Notes: generated by a model from the sequence alone, not told the origin. Shown: positions 43,831 to 55,023, counted from the first letter of the stretch. The stretch: DNA of 64,000 nt from Macrotis lagotis (GCF_037893015.1 NC_133658.1:148275160-148339159), one strand, 5' to 3'. Program-made: numbers and translations.

Positions 43831-44837
43831 GAGATCAAACCAAATAATACTTTTAAAGTGCTTAGTATAGAGCTTGGTCCATAAAACTGCTTTTTTCTTT
43901 CCCTAGTAGTCACTCAATAAATGCTAGTTGACTGACTGATGGACCTTGCTCCTGGTCCACCTAAGTGAGAATCCAGTTGTATTGGTCTCCTTTTCTAAAA
44001 TGTGACAATCTACCTTTTGCTCCTGGGACTTCTCAACAAATAATTTGAGTTTAGCTATTGAGATAATAATGTCCCTGCCTTTTCCACCTTAGAAAGGAAT
44101 CTCAACCACAGCAGATTCTCAGCCTCTGGGATTTTCATCTTGGAGCAACTGGTGGCTTGGGATCTCTGTCTCTTCCTCTGGGCAGTTCACATCCTGGGCT
44201 CTTTCCCCTTAAGTGAATTTATTAAAATTTTGATTTGAGATTACATATTTGTACCTCAGCAAGGGAAAAAAAAACTCTAGTTGCTAGTTAAAACTTGAGT
44301 CTACCCTCTAAAATGTAAATACCTGCATGTCAAGATCTTATCTTAAGCTCTGAGTCCTCTATAACCCAAGTGCAGAGTTCTCTAAATAGAAAGTACTCAG
44401 ACTGATAACAGTGACTCAATCTTTCCTCCAAGAAAGTCTCTGGAGACTAGTAATTTTGAGATCCTAAAGGAGACTTATAATTACCTGAGACTTAAATGCC
44501 TAGGAAAAAGAAGGAGAAAATTATGCCCTCCCCCTCAATCTTGACCTCCTTGCCCCACCTTTTTCTGGCTATGTGGCTAGTTATCCCATTGTTTGGTAGA
44601 CCCCAAAAGAAACTGCGGGAGAGAAGAGATATTAGGCTGCTACCGGAGTCTACAGAGCAGTTGTGCTGAGCTCTTTGTGGTTTGCCTGTGAAGCCTAGAC
44701 TGTAAACCAGCACCAAGTAAGGAAACAGAATCACTTCCATTTGAATTGTTTTAGGAAGATAAGGTACCAGACATTTAAGACCTTTCTTGATTTGGACAGT
44801 CAGGCATTCAAACCCTACTGATTGGACTCGCCATAAT

Positions 44838-44981
44838 AGTGTTTTTGTTTTTGGTTTTTTGTATTTGCAAGGCAATGAGGTTAAGTGATTCACCTAAGTC
44901 ACACAGCTAGGTAATTAATAAATATCTGAGGTCAAATTTGAACTCAGGTCCTCCTGACTCCAGTGCCACTTAGCTGCCTCC
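44838..44981 (-). repeat. WSINE1-like SINE inside the RTE-like fragment
   Basis: GCAAGGCAATGAGGTTAAGT to TGCCACTTAGCTGCCT. Confidence 0.88.
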
Positions 44982-45078
44982 AGCAATATTGTTTGAATGC
45001 TAAATGTACCTTTGCCTAAAATAGTATTTTACAGAGAACTCACAAAAGGCAAGTGCTCACATGTAGAAGAAGTAATAT

Positions 45079-45230
45079 AGGGGTGGCTAGGTAGCACAGT
45101 GAATAGAGCACTGGCCTTGGAGTCAGGAGTACCTGGGTTCAAATCCAACCTCAGACACTTAATAATTATCTAGTCGTGTGGCCTTGGGCAAGCCACATAA
45201 CCCCATTGCCTTGAAAAATCTAAAAAAAAA
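45079..45230 (+). repeat. WSINE1-like SINE inside the RTE-like fragment
   Basis: GGGGTGGCTAGGTAGCACAG to CATTGCCTTGAAAAATC; flanks share GAAGTAATA. Confidence 0.92.
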
Positions 45231-45767
45231 GAAGTAATACAAGGACACTCTCAAGACCTCTCTGAAGAACTTTGGAATTGATTGTGAGACACTAGCACAG
45301 GCCTGTCCAGCATGATGTGCCCAACTCAGAGAAGGTGCTGTGCTCCATGAGCAAAGCAAAATCACAGTGGCTCAAAAGAAATGTGACATGTGCAAATTTA
45401 GAGACATCTCTACTCTAAAAGTTCATATAGACCATTTGTGACCAACCTGCTGTAGAACCTTCAGAGTTTATATTGGTTTGATCAACCATAGTTGGACACA
45501 TTGGACCTTGACTCAATATCATGATGTCATTTTAGTCCTCTTCAGTTATGAAGAAAAACAATGGGTCAGGTCTCCTGTGGCACAGTTAAAAATTGTAGGA
45601 CTGACCAAGACAATGGTCAAAAGGCTCCCTTTTGTTTATGGAATCATTCCAGACAGAAGCATAGTGTCATGGTGGATCAAGTTCTACCAGAAATGGCTTT
45701 GAATTCTTGCTCAGACAACTATTGGCAATATAACTCTCACTTCACTCATCTGTAAAATGAGATTGGG

Positions 45768-46028
45768 TCACTAGCTGGCTCAAGGGATAGAATGCTGGTC
45801 CTGAAATCAGGAAGACCTAAGTTCAAATCAGGCCTCAGACACTTACTAGCTATGTGACTCCAGTCAAATCACATAAACCCTATTTTCCTTAGTTTCTTAA
45901 TCTACATAAAAATATATCTCATCTATATAAAATGAGCTGAAAAAGGAAATGACCAATCACTCTATTATCTTTGCCAAGAAAACTCCAAATGAAGTCACAA
46001 AAAGTCAGACATGACTGAATAAAAAAAA
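45768..46028 (+). repeat. Long Mar1-like CORE-SINE
   Basis: GGGATAGAATGCTGGTCCTG head, CTCCAAATGAAGTCACAAAA and AGTCAGACATGACTGAATAA tail. Confidence 0.8.
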
Positions 46029-47213
46029 TGATAATATTAATAACCTGCCTCTGCATTTGTTATAAAGGTTTTGTCTTCTTTTTTCATTGGTAGTAGAAGA
46101 AAGAGAATAAATACTTGTTAACTGAAAAAAGATTTTAAAAGAAAAAATAATAATAATAGCAGCTGCTTCACAGGGTTGTTGTGAAGATCAAATGAAATAA
46201 TTTATATTAACTACCTTACAATTCCTAAAGTATTTTATAAGTATAATTATATATAATTAAAGATTATCTATTTTAAATACCTCATTTTGTATATGTCTTC
46301 ACCCTTAGTGAGACCAAATAGTTAACTTCATGCTGTATTAAAGATATTAATTTCCTATCAAGTGAGAAGGAAGGCTTACTAACAATTAAATAAAATGAGT
46401 TCATGTTTTTGGGTTTCCCCAAGAAATATACTTGATATTTTGACTGTAATCTGCTTTTGTAACTAACCTGTCTATCCCTTTCTTATTGACAAGCTCCTAA
46501 ATTTCTATTCCTTCCTTCCTTTCAGACCAGAAACCAACGTTCCCATTTGACTTCACTTCCCACATCCAGCTCTTTCCAGTTCATTGATCAATTCCCTGAA
46601 GTTCTGGTATTGCTTTCCTCACTCTCTTTTCTCCTCAAGTTCTCTGAGCACAAAATGATTCAAGGAGTACCATGGTACCCACAATAAAGCCATAGTTCTT
46701 TCCAGACTCCTGATCTTCTGGCTCCCTGCCCAGGAACTGAAAATCATAGTACACTATTTTCCCACTCTCATTATGTGACCTCACTCTGGTACAGGGAACT
46801 GATTACCATGGGGAACCCTCTCCAAATGAAACTGCCAGATATACAAATCTAAATTCTTGTTAAATCAATATTCTTGTAATTTTTTCATTTTTCCTATTGA
46901 TCCCCATTAATTCCTCAGAGCTACTGAAAGTAATCAACTTTCTTAGAACTGAACTAAAGCAAAGCATATCAATACACTGAACTTGTCTAAAAAATGTTTT
47001 TATGGCATCCCTCCTCTATCAATAGCATGCTTCATGAACATTCTTCTGATTTAATGATTGGTCACTGTCTCAATTAGAGTTCTGAAGTTTCTCAAAGTTG
47101 GGTTTTTTTTTTTGCATAGTTATATATTTTCCTGATATATGTTAATTGGGAGAAAATTGTTTAAATAAAAAATTGGTCTTCAGAGTTTACTTGTTTTATT
47201 CAGTGCCATTTGT

Positions 47214-47466
47214 TGTTGTTGTTATTTTGTCATTTTCAGGCATGTCTGCCTCTTTGTGATCCTCTTTTGATGTTTTCTTGGTAAAGATATTGGAGTGATT
47301 TGTCATTTCCTTCTCCAGCTCATTTTATGGATGAGAAAACTGAGGCAAACTGGGTGAAGTCTAGGATTACACAGCTAGTAAAGGTCTGAATTCTGATTTG
47401 AACTCAGGTGTTCCTGACTCCAGTTATTCCTGTCTCCAGGTCTGATACTCAATCTATTTTGCACCA
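47214..47466 (-). repeat. Long Mar1-like CORE-SINE
   Basis: Starts with GTTGTTGTTATTTTGTCATT, the reversed Mar1 tail, then CTCATTTTATGGATGAGAAA and GATTTGAACTCAGGTGTTCC. Confidence 0.8.
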
Positions 47467-47495
47467 TATCAGTTCAGGCAGGTCAAGTCTTCTAT

Positions 47496-47504
47496 GGTGT
47501 GTGT

Positions 47505-47555
<51 letters not shown>

Positions 47556-47559
47556 TGTA
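47496..47559 (+). repeat. (GT)n microsatellite
   Basis: About 30 GT units with one interruption each of CT and AT. Confidence 0.95.
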
Positions 47560-47571
47560 GAGTGGGATTTC

Positions 47572-47715
47572 TTTTTTTTTTAAGTTTTTGCAAGGCAAAT
47601 AGGGTTAAGTGACTTGCTCACAGTCATAAAGTCAGGTAATTAAGTGTCTGTGGTTGGATTTGAACTCAGGTACTCCTGGGCCAGTGCTCTATCCACTGCG
47701 CCACCTAGCTGCCCC
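47572..47715 (-). repeat. WSINE1-like SINE
   Basis: GTTTTTGCAAGGCAAATAGG to GCGCCACCTAGCTGCCCC. Confidence 0.92.
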
Positions 47716-48379
47716 CTGAGTGAGGGGTTTCTACAGCACTCTTTGATACCTTCTATTCAGAAACTTCAAACAATGAATTTGTAAAGTCCATAGAGTAACT
47801 ACTGTGAATTTTCACACCATTTTCCTAATGTTTTCTCCTGAATTCCAATAGAAAGAGTCAGCTCTCATAGATCAATTAATAGAGATCTGGCAATTATGAT
47901 CTGAATTGAACTATCTAGAATTAAACTGACAAAAGCTTAAATATCATACTGGTACCTATTTCAATGTACAACTAGAACAACAACAAACCCTCCTCGAGGA
48001 CCACACCCACTTCATTCTCCAATTGATGTGTCTATCTCCAAAAAACTATGTAATTGAGAGACCTATTGAATGGCAGAGTAGGAGTGCTTATGTTGCCATG
48101 GTCCCAGATACATGGTCATATAAAGGTCAAAGAAAATGGAGTTTTGTGATGAAGGGACCTCCAAAATTAAATCTTTCACCCTTCTGGAAATCCAAATCAT
48201 TTATTTTTGAAATTTGACCTACATTTTTCTAGGAAAATGGATACTTTAAAGCTGGCATTTGATATACTCAGAGTAGTTTTAAAATTTTTTAATACCCCTA
48301 ACTCTGGAATTGTTCAATTAATCTTGTCCCTGTAACCCTCATCCCCACAAATTCTATTTATACCTTGAAAAGACCTAGG

Positions 48380-48830
48380 AAGGAAACAGATAGGTGATAT
48401 AATAAATAGAGCACCAAACCTGGAATGATGAAGATCTGAGTTCAAATTTGGTCTCAGACACTTACCAGCTGTTTAAGCCTGGGTAAATCACTTAATCCCT
48501 ATTTGCTTTTATTCCTCATCTATAAAAATGGGACTCACTAGAGAAGGAAACTGCAAAGCACTCCAGTATCTTTGGTTTTGTTTTGTTTTGTTTTTTTTTG
48601 CAAGGCAATGGGGTTAAGTGACTTGCCCAAGGCCACACAGCTAGGTAATTATTAAGTGTTTGAGGTCAGATTTGAACTCAGGTCCTCCTGACCCCAGGGC
48701 CAGTGTTCTAGCCACTGGGCAACCTAGCCACCCCCTCACTCCAGTATCTTTGCCAAGAATACTCCATGAACAAAGTCCATGGAGGCATGGAGAATTGGAT
48801 GTGACTGGATGACTGAACAACAACAAAGGC
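48380..48830 (+). repeat. Long Mar1-like SINE split by a younger SINE
   Basis: Left part 48380-48573 and right part 48737-48830 (GCCAAGAATACTCCATGAAC ... GACTGAACAACAAC) join as one element around the nested SINE. Confidence 0.85.
48574..48736 (-). repeat. Nested WSINE1-like SINE
   Basis: GCAAGGCAATGGGGTTAAGT to AACCTAGCCACCCC with a (TTTTG)n tail; perfect duplication CACTCCAGTATCTTT at 48559-48573 and 48737-48751. Confidence 0.95.
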
Positions 48831-49109
48831 CTATGAAGGAAGCATGCCAGAAATTGTGGGCAAAAACCCTGAAAAAGAGAAAATCCTTCGACTCCACTTC
48901 TGAATCCTTCATATTATTAGTAGGGAAGGGGTTGGGAAGACCAGGGGTTGGCTAAGGTTCTTGACAGACTTTAAGATTTATACCCTCTTTTAGTGATGGT
49001 TCAACATATTTTCCTCCATTGTTTAGAGAGATACATTGAAGATTCAGTTCACCAAATTAGAACTAAACAGGGCCTGCAACCTTTTTTTTTCAGATTCAAG
49101 AAGACAAAC

Positions 49110-49350
49110 TATTAACATTTTATAGCCCTTTAGAATTTACAGTGTTTTACATATCGTAGTCAATGAGCCCCATAACAGCTCTGTGAAGGGGACCTATTTA
49201 GGTCTTATACTCATTTTTATGAAGATAAAAAAATTGAGGTTTTTTGGAAGTTTAAGCAAATTGCTTGTGGTTACATATATAAATATTCCGGGTAGAATTT
49301 GAACCAAGTTCTTCCTGATTCCAGATTCAGGGAAGATAATGCACTGTCAG
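49110..49350 (-). repeat. MIR-like repeat
   Basis: ATAGCCCTTTAGAATTTACA, AGCTCTGTGAAGGGGACCTA, GTAGAATTTGAACCAAGTTC. Confidence 0.55.
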
Positions 49351-50019
49351 AACTCTCTGTTTGGAGTGTATAGTGAAACAATAGAGATTGGAATGGTTTT
49401 GTTGTTGTTGTTTATTTGTTTGTTTTAGTCATTCATGAACTCAAATTTAAATGTAGTACTAGGGACTTTCTTACTTGGAGGGGGGCCTACAAACACCACC
49501 CCAGGTTTGAGGAATATTGAGTGAGCAGGGACATGGCAAGAAACACCAAAATATAATGAAACCAAAGTTCACAAACTCCCTCCAAAGTGTGTGTACTTTT
49601 TTTTCTTTGAAACTTTTACTTAGTAATCTACTTTGAATTGCCTTCAGTAATTTAAAAGCTGTGACAAAGCCAACTGGAGAAATGAGTAAGAGTCTTATAG
49701 CATATAATAAGTTATAGAAAAAGCTATTAATGAACTTAAGATAGGTGAAACCAGTTTGCCAATAAGGGACATCCATGACAACAAAGGATTTAAAACATTT
49801 TACTATCTGTAGGCCTCTACCAACATTATATACTGTACTTTTTTTAAAACTTATTTTTTATTCTCATTTTGTACAAATGTTTTTTTTACATTAATAAAAT
49901 ATTCTTGTTTACAAGTAAACAAAATACCCCTCCCCCCATGAATATAGACTTGCTTGGGCAAAAAAAGTAAAGGGGAGAGAAAAAAAATTAAAATTAAAAA
50001 AAATAGTAATAATTGTAGG

Positions 50020-50165
50020 TATGGCCAGGTGGCGCAATGGACGAAGCACCAGCCCTGGAGCCACAAGCACCCGAGTCCATATCCAGCCTCGTAAACCCAA
50101 TAATCACCCAGCCATGTGACATGCAAGCCACCCGATCCCCACTGCCCTGCAAAAACCAAAAAGAA
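50020..50165 (+). repeat. SINE-like module 1 inside the half-L1 3' region
   Basis: Begins GGCCAGGTGGCGCAATGG and keeps the order of the marsupial SINE (box near AGCACCAGCCCTGGAG, later CTGCCCTGCAAAAACC), but differs from genomic SINE copies at many sites. It is antisense to the host element. Confidence 0.8.
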
Positions 50166-50204
50166 GAAAAAAAAAGACCCAAAATAAAATAAAATAGTAA
50201 TAAT

Positions 50205-50345
50205 AGAAGGGGTGGCTGGGTGGCAGACAGAGCATCGGCCCTTGAGTCAGGAGCACCCGGGTCCGAATCTGGCCCCAAACACCCAAAGATCACCCTGCTA
50301 TGTGGCCCCAGGCAGGCCACCCAGCCCCACTTGCCCTGCACCCTC
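50205..50345 (+). repeat. SINE-like module 2 inside the half-L1 3' region
   Basis: GGTGGCTGGGTGGCAGACAG at its start and CCACTTGCCCTGCA at its end; GC-rich compared with genomic SINEs. It is in the same orientation as module 1, about 40 bases away, separated by A-rich linker text. Confidence 0.8.
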
Positions 50346-50554
50346 CCCCAAATAATAATAACAAAAAATGTGCTTTAGTCTTTGTTCCAACACCAACAAC
50401 TCTGTCATGGGTGGATCACATTCTTTATGGTAAGTCCATCGCAAAAGTTACTTCCATATTTTTCCAACGTTGCCATTGCTGATCGCATCTCCCTCCTTTC
50501 TTATTTCTCCACTACCATGTACTCTATTTTCTCTCTCCTTCCACTCTGACTCAG

Positions 50555-50700
50555 CTGTAGGGTAGCTGAGTGGTGCAGCAGACAGATCCTTGGTCCTGGG
50601 GCCAAGAAGCCCTGAGCCCCCATACCACCCCTTAGGCCCAGAATCCACCTGGCCCTGTGGTCCTGGGCAGGCCTTCCAATCCCAGTCCCTTGCAAGAAGT
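50555..50700 (+). repeat. SINE-like module 3 inside the half-L1 3' region
   Basis: Starts GTAGGGTAGCTGAGTGGTGC and ends CAGTCCCTTGCAAGAAGT. It is the most diverged of the three modules, in the same orientation. Confidence 0.65.
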
Positions 50701-51346
50701 AAAAAAGAAAATGTGTTATATCTGACCACTCTCCCCCCATGGTCCATCCTCTCCTCCTTTATTCACATCCCCACCCCTTCCCCCTGCTCCCCCCCTCCTT
50801 CTTACTCCAGATACCTATACCCCCTTGAGTATATTTGCTGTTTTCTCTCCTAGCCATCTCTGATGACAGCAAAGGTTCCCTCATTCCCCCTTGCCTCCCC
50901 CCTTCCATATCATTGCAATAGCTCATTGTAATAAAAAAAAAACCTTATTATGTGAAATATCTTGGACTATTCCGCCTCTCCTTTTTCTTTCTCCCATTCC
51001 ATTTCCCTTTTTTTCCTATTGACTCCATTTTTACACCATATTTTATCTTCAAATTCAGCTTTCTCCTGTGCTTCAACTATAAAAGCTCCCTCTACCTGCT
51101 CTATTAACTGAGATGGTTCATATGAATATTATCAGAATCATTTTTCTATACATGCAGTTCATCCTCATTAAGTCCCTCATATTTCCCCCCTTTCCTCCAA
51201 TCTCCATGCTTTACCTGAGTCCTGTATCTGAAGATCAAACCTTCTGTTCAGCTCTGGCCATTCCAAAAAGAACATTTGAAATTTGCTTGCTTCATTGAAA
51301 GTCCATCTTTTTCCCTGGAAGAGGACATTCAGCCTTGCTGGGTAGT

Positions 51347-52288
51347 TCATTCTTGGCTGCATTCTAAGCCCTTTGCCTTATGGTATATTGTATTCCAAGC
51401 CCTACGAGCTTCCAATGTAGCTGCTGCTAAGTCCTGTGTGATCCTGACTGCAGCTCTACGATATTTGAACTGTGTCCTTCTGGCTGCTTGTAATATTTTC
51501 TCTTTGACTTGGGAGTTCTGGAAATTGGCTATAATATTCCTGGGGTTTGGTTTTTTGGGATCTCTTTCTTGGGGGGATTGGTGGATTCTCTCCATTTCTA
51601 TTTTGCCCTCTGCTTCTGGAATATCAGGGCAATTTTCCTGTAATAATTCTTTGAAAATGATGCCAAGGCTCTTTTCCTGATCATGACTTTCAGGTATTCC
51701 AATAATTTTTAAATGATCTTTCCTAAGTCTGTTTTCCATATCAGTTGTTTTTTCAATGAGATATTTCACATTTTCTTCTAATTTTTCATTTTTTTGGTTT
51801 TGAAGTATTGATTCCTGATTTCTGGTAAATTCATCAATCTCCCTGAATTCTATTCTTTGTCTGAAGGATTTGTTCTCCTCAGGGAGTTTTCTTATCTCTT
51901 TTTCCATCTGGCCAATTTTGCTTTTTAAAGCATTCTTCTCCTCAATAACTTTTTGAACTGTTTTATCCATTTGACCTAAGCTGGTTTTTAGCATGCTATT
52001 TTCTTCAGCATTTTTTTGGATTTCCTTGACTAAGCTGCTGACTTCATTTTCATGTTTTTCCTGCATCTCTCTCCTTTCTTTTCCCAGTTTTTCTTCCAAT
52101 TCCCTCATTTGATTTTCAAAGTCTTTTTTGAGCTCTGTCATAGCCTGAACCCAATTTCTGTTTTTCTTGGAGTCTTTGGATGAAGGAGCTTGTGCTTCCT
52201 CATCTTCAGACTGAGTATTTTGATCCTTCTTGGGCTCATTTGCAAAATATTTCTCAATGGTCTTCCTCTTGTTTCTTTGTTTGCTCAT
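51347..52288 (-). CDS. L1-type ORF1 protein (RNA-binding chaperone), 313 aa, open
   Basis: ORF1p binds the element RNA as a trimer during retrotransposition. Seen here: a charged N-terminus (MSKQRNKRKTIEKYF), a long coiled-coil-like heptad region (about residues 50-185), an RRM-type domain (about 190-268; LKIIGIPE at 193-200, NIIANF at 251-256) and the C-terminal domain with RITQDLAAATLEARRAW (282-298), close to the conserved L1 ORF1p motif. No stop or frameshift interrupts it. It is not followed by an ORF2. It is an element protein, not a host gene. Confidence 0.9.
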   Translation of the reverse strand: MSKQRNKRKTIEKYFANEPKKDQNTQSEDEEAQAPSSKDSKKNRNWVQAMTELKKDFENQMRELEEKLGKERREMQEKHENEVSSLVKEIQKNAEENSMLKTSLGQMDKTVQKVIEEKNALKSKIGQMEKEIRKLPEENKSFRQRIEFREIDEFTRNQESILQNQKNEKLEENVKYLIEKTTDMENRLRKDHLKIIGIPESHDQEKSLGIIFKELLQENCPDIPEAEGKIEMERIHQSPQERDPKKPNPRNIIANFQNSQVKEKILQAARRTQFKYRRAAVRITQDLAAATLEARRAWNTIYHKAKGLECSQE

Positions 52289-53042
52289 TTTCCCAGCCTA
52301 AGCCTGTTTTTGGGGGTGCTTCCTGAACTTTTGAGACACTCCCACAAGGCTCTCAGTGTGTGAGGCTCTGTCCTCCCTCCTGGTCTGTGAATGACCATAA
52401 GCGCCCCCCTCTGCCACGGGTCCGAGGTGGGGGGGCCCTGCAGTTCTATGGGGGAGCCTAGACTGGGATCAGGATCTGAATGTGGTCAGAGCCCCAGAGT
52501 CCTGTTCCAGGGGCAGAGGACAGAGCTCTGCAGTCTCTCTCTCTTCACTCCCCTCCCTCAGCTCAATGGGCTCATGCCCTGGAGGCTCCTGCTTACCGGC
52601 TCTGCCTGCTTCTGTTTCTGGGTCTGGGCTGCCAAAAGACCAAGCTGCTTGCTGTGTGCCCTGAGGGCTGGGCTCCCCGTGCTTGCTCTGGCAGAGAGGT
52701 CCCCCCTGTTCCCCCACTTTGTGCCCAGTGCTCCCCGGGGTGCAGCTCAGGAGACTCCCCCCGCTGCTGTGAGCTGCAGCTCCCAGCGCCCTGGGGCTGC
52801 CTCTGGGAGGCCGAAGTTCTTTCGCTCTGGTGGGCCACCCCTCCGGCAGGCTGCCACTCCAGCCCGGGGAGCAGAGCCTTTCTGCTCTTTTCCAGGTTAC
52901 CTTGAGTAGGAGAACTGCCTCACTGGGTCCCTTTGTGGGTTCTGTTTCTTGAAAGTTTAGTTAGAGTCCTTAGTTTATGAGTTTTTATCAGAGAGCTCCT
53001 AAGACTCAATCCCTTCATGTCGCCATCTTGGCTCCGCCCCCC
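52289..53042 (-). promoter_or_regulatory. 5' UTR and likely internal promoter of the half-L1 element
   Basis: GC- and CpG-rich leader starting GGCGGAGCCAAGATGGCG, resembling the YY1-containing start of mammalian L1s. It differs sharply in composition from the flanking AT-rich DNA. A 172-codon frame on the opposite strand (52391-52909) crosses it, which may be only a consequence of high GC. Confidence 0.75.
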
Positions 53043-53138
53043 TATATACTGTACTTTTAAGATCTCACTACAACCCTCATAGATTTTTCCTAGCACCAAA
53101 TATATTTTCAGTGAATCTCTGCTATTGAAATTACTTTT

Positions 53139-53294
53139 TTTTAGGTTTTTTTTTTTTTGCAAGGCAAATGGGGTTAAGTGGCTTGCCCAAGGCCACACAG
53201 CTAGGTAATTATTAAGTGTCTGAGACTGGATTTGAACCCAGGTACCCCTGACTCCAGGGCTGGTGCTTTATCCACTGCGCCACCTAGCGGCCCC
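53139..53294 (-). repeat. WSINE1-like SINE, young
   Basis: Close to consensus; duplication TGAAATTACTTTT at 53126-53138 and 53295-53307. Confidence 0.95.
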
Positions 53295-53331
53295 TGAAAT
53301 TACTTTTAAGGAATTAAAAATGAATTATCAA

Positions 53332-53475
53332 GGCAGCTAGGTGGCACAGTGGATAAAGCACCGGCCCTAGAGTCAGGAGTAGCTGAGTTCAAATCTGGAC
53401 TCGGACACTTAATAATTGCCTAGCTGTGTGACCTTGGGCAAGTCACTTAACTCCATTGCTTTAAATAAAAAAAAA
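53332..53475 (+). repeat. WSINE1-like SINE
   Basis: GGCAGCTAGGTGGCACAGTG to TTAACTCCATTGC; head to head with the copy at 53139-53294, 37 bases away. Confidence 0.93.
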
Positions 53476-54858
53476 TTTTAATGAGTTATCTATCCTCTAT
53501 CCCTATATCATCATACAAATCTACCACGTCTTTTCTTATGAAGAGATAAATCTAATGTGTAAGTAGAAATACTCATCCCAAAGGGTCATCCTCACATGAT
53601 ATTTTATCTTTATACATCTTGTTCATAGAAGTTCTTTGCAGTCAAAAACTATTGGATTCTTTTGAGGAAAGAACTTTTATGAATGAATACCTTTATTTGA
53701 TGGGGTTCAGCAAATGACAGTGGTTCATACACACCACTAGACACCTAGACTGAAAAATTCAATCAGTGACAAATAAAAGATCACTTTTTTAGTTGCTTTA
53801 AACTGTCTCTAGTGTATGCCAAGTCTTCATAATAAACATGGAGATTGAAATATTCTCTACCTATCTGCCAGCCTCTCATGTTAGCACTATTACATATGCA
53901 GAATTTCAAGTCATGCAACCTTACCTAGATCTCATCAAACTGAACTGACAACAGCTCACACAAGACACTACTCTCAGATTACCTGTCCATCATTCACGGA
54001 ATTGTACTTTTCCCCTCCTGAAAGGAGGAGTTTATCTAATGAAAACTTTCATTTATAGTCAAGGTTATGCCCCTATCTCTGCCACCTTATTAAGGATGCT
54101 TGATAGGCAATTCACTCAAGCCCAGTAAAGACCCTTTAATTTCTCACAGAAATTCTGGTCACTCCATCTTAAGTTTAATATTAGTCAACTAGTTCTATGG
54201 AAGTCATTCCTGAATGAAAGATTCTTAAGGAATACCACCTTAGTTATTACAAACATTACTACCCCATCACATTCCTGGGAATAAGCAACAGTGCTTCTAC
54301 CTTCATAAAGATATATGTTCAAATTGGTGGTAGATATTGTCTCAAAAATTATTCATTTCTTCCATTGTACCAGCTCCCCTAAAGCACCTGAGACAATTTG
54401 ATTATTTCTCAAGGAATTCTTTTACCTATATAGTCTCCTCTCCAAACCCAAGCTGTTTAAGGGTCCATAATTTTTTCCCATGGTTTTAGACCATCAGTAA
54501 AAACAGACATGACAAAGAAAGAATTTGAAAAATGTTTTGGGGTTCAATAAAGCTTTTATAAATATTGAAGGACCTAGAGTGTCAACCAGGTTGTTGTTGT
54601 CACTGTCAGGGTTCATGATGTAGAATTCTTCTTGCTTAGATAGTAAAGGGGAAGATGATGGAGAAGGTTCAGTACTTTTAGTACAAATGGAAGTTTGAAA
54701 CAGTGCAATAAGTCAACAGGAATTGGAAAGGTAAGTAAATGAATCAAAGGGGAAAAAGTCAGGAATCAGACCCCAAACAGAAATTAATTATGAACAGATC
54801 TGGGATGAGATTTGGGAGACGGAAAGGTCTAGGTTTCATGCTACAAGAGTTAAGTCTT
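53476..54858. other. Intergenic stretch without recognised features
   Basis: AT-rich DNA between two SINEs. No long frame, no repeat copy seen elsewhere in the window and no RNA gene is apparent. Confidence 0.5.
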
Positions 54859-54978
54859 TAGGCAGCTAGGTGGTGCAGTGGATTAGAACACTGGCCCTGG
54901 AGTCAGGAGGAACTGAGTTCAAATTAGACCTCAGGCAATAATTACCTCTCTGTGTGACCTTGGGCAAGTCACTTAACC

Positions 54979-54979
<1 letters not shown>
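54859..54979 (+). repeat. WSINE1-like SINE ending in a microsatellite
   Basis: GGCAGCTAGGTGGTGCAGTG to AAGTCACTTAACCC, running straight into (CA)n. Confidence 0.9.

Positions 54980-54980
<1 letters not shown>

Positions 54981-55023
<43 letters not shown>

Larger units (their letters stand above)
44600..45560 (+). mobile_element. Second RTE-like LINE 3' fragment, split by two SINEs
   Basis: Shares GGGAGAGAAGAGATATTAG, CTACAGAGC-GTTGTGCTGA, AGAACTCAC--AAGGCAAGTGCTCA and the terminal TGATGTCATTTT-GTC text with 58560-59220. A minus SINE (44838-44981) and a plus SINE (45079-45230) lie inside it. Confidence 0.75.
49843..53042 (-). mobile_element. Full-length half-L1 (HAL1-like) retrotransposon with open ORF1 and no ORF2
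   Basis: The 5' end reads GGCGGAGCCAAGATGGCG on the minus strand, the usual L1 promoter start. A GC-rich 5' UTR (52289-53042), one open ORF1 (51347-52288) and a 3' region of about 1.5 kb without any reverse transcriptase follow. The element ends in an A-rich tail and is flanked by identical 16 bp target-site duplications TATATACTGTACTTTT at 49827-49842 and 53043-53058. Length is about 3.2 kb. The 3' region holds three SINE-like modules in the opposite orientation (50020-50165, 50205-50345, 50555-50700). An ORF1-only L1 derivative is the definition of HAL1; such an element would need L1 proteins in trans. Perfect duplications and an open ORF suggest a recent insertion. Confidence 0.85.

Noticed and set aside
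49851-50341. Frames of about 100 codons at the 3' end of the half-L1 element
   Set aside because: They translate the SINE-like modules and A/T linkers; the same peptides appear at 36.8 kb because the repeat is shared.
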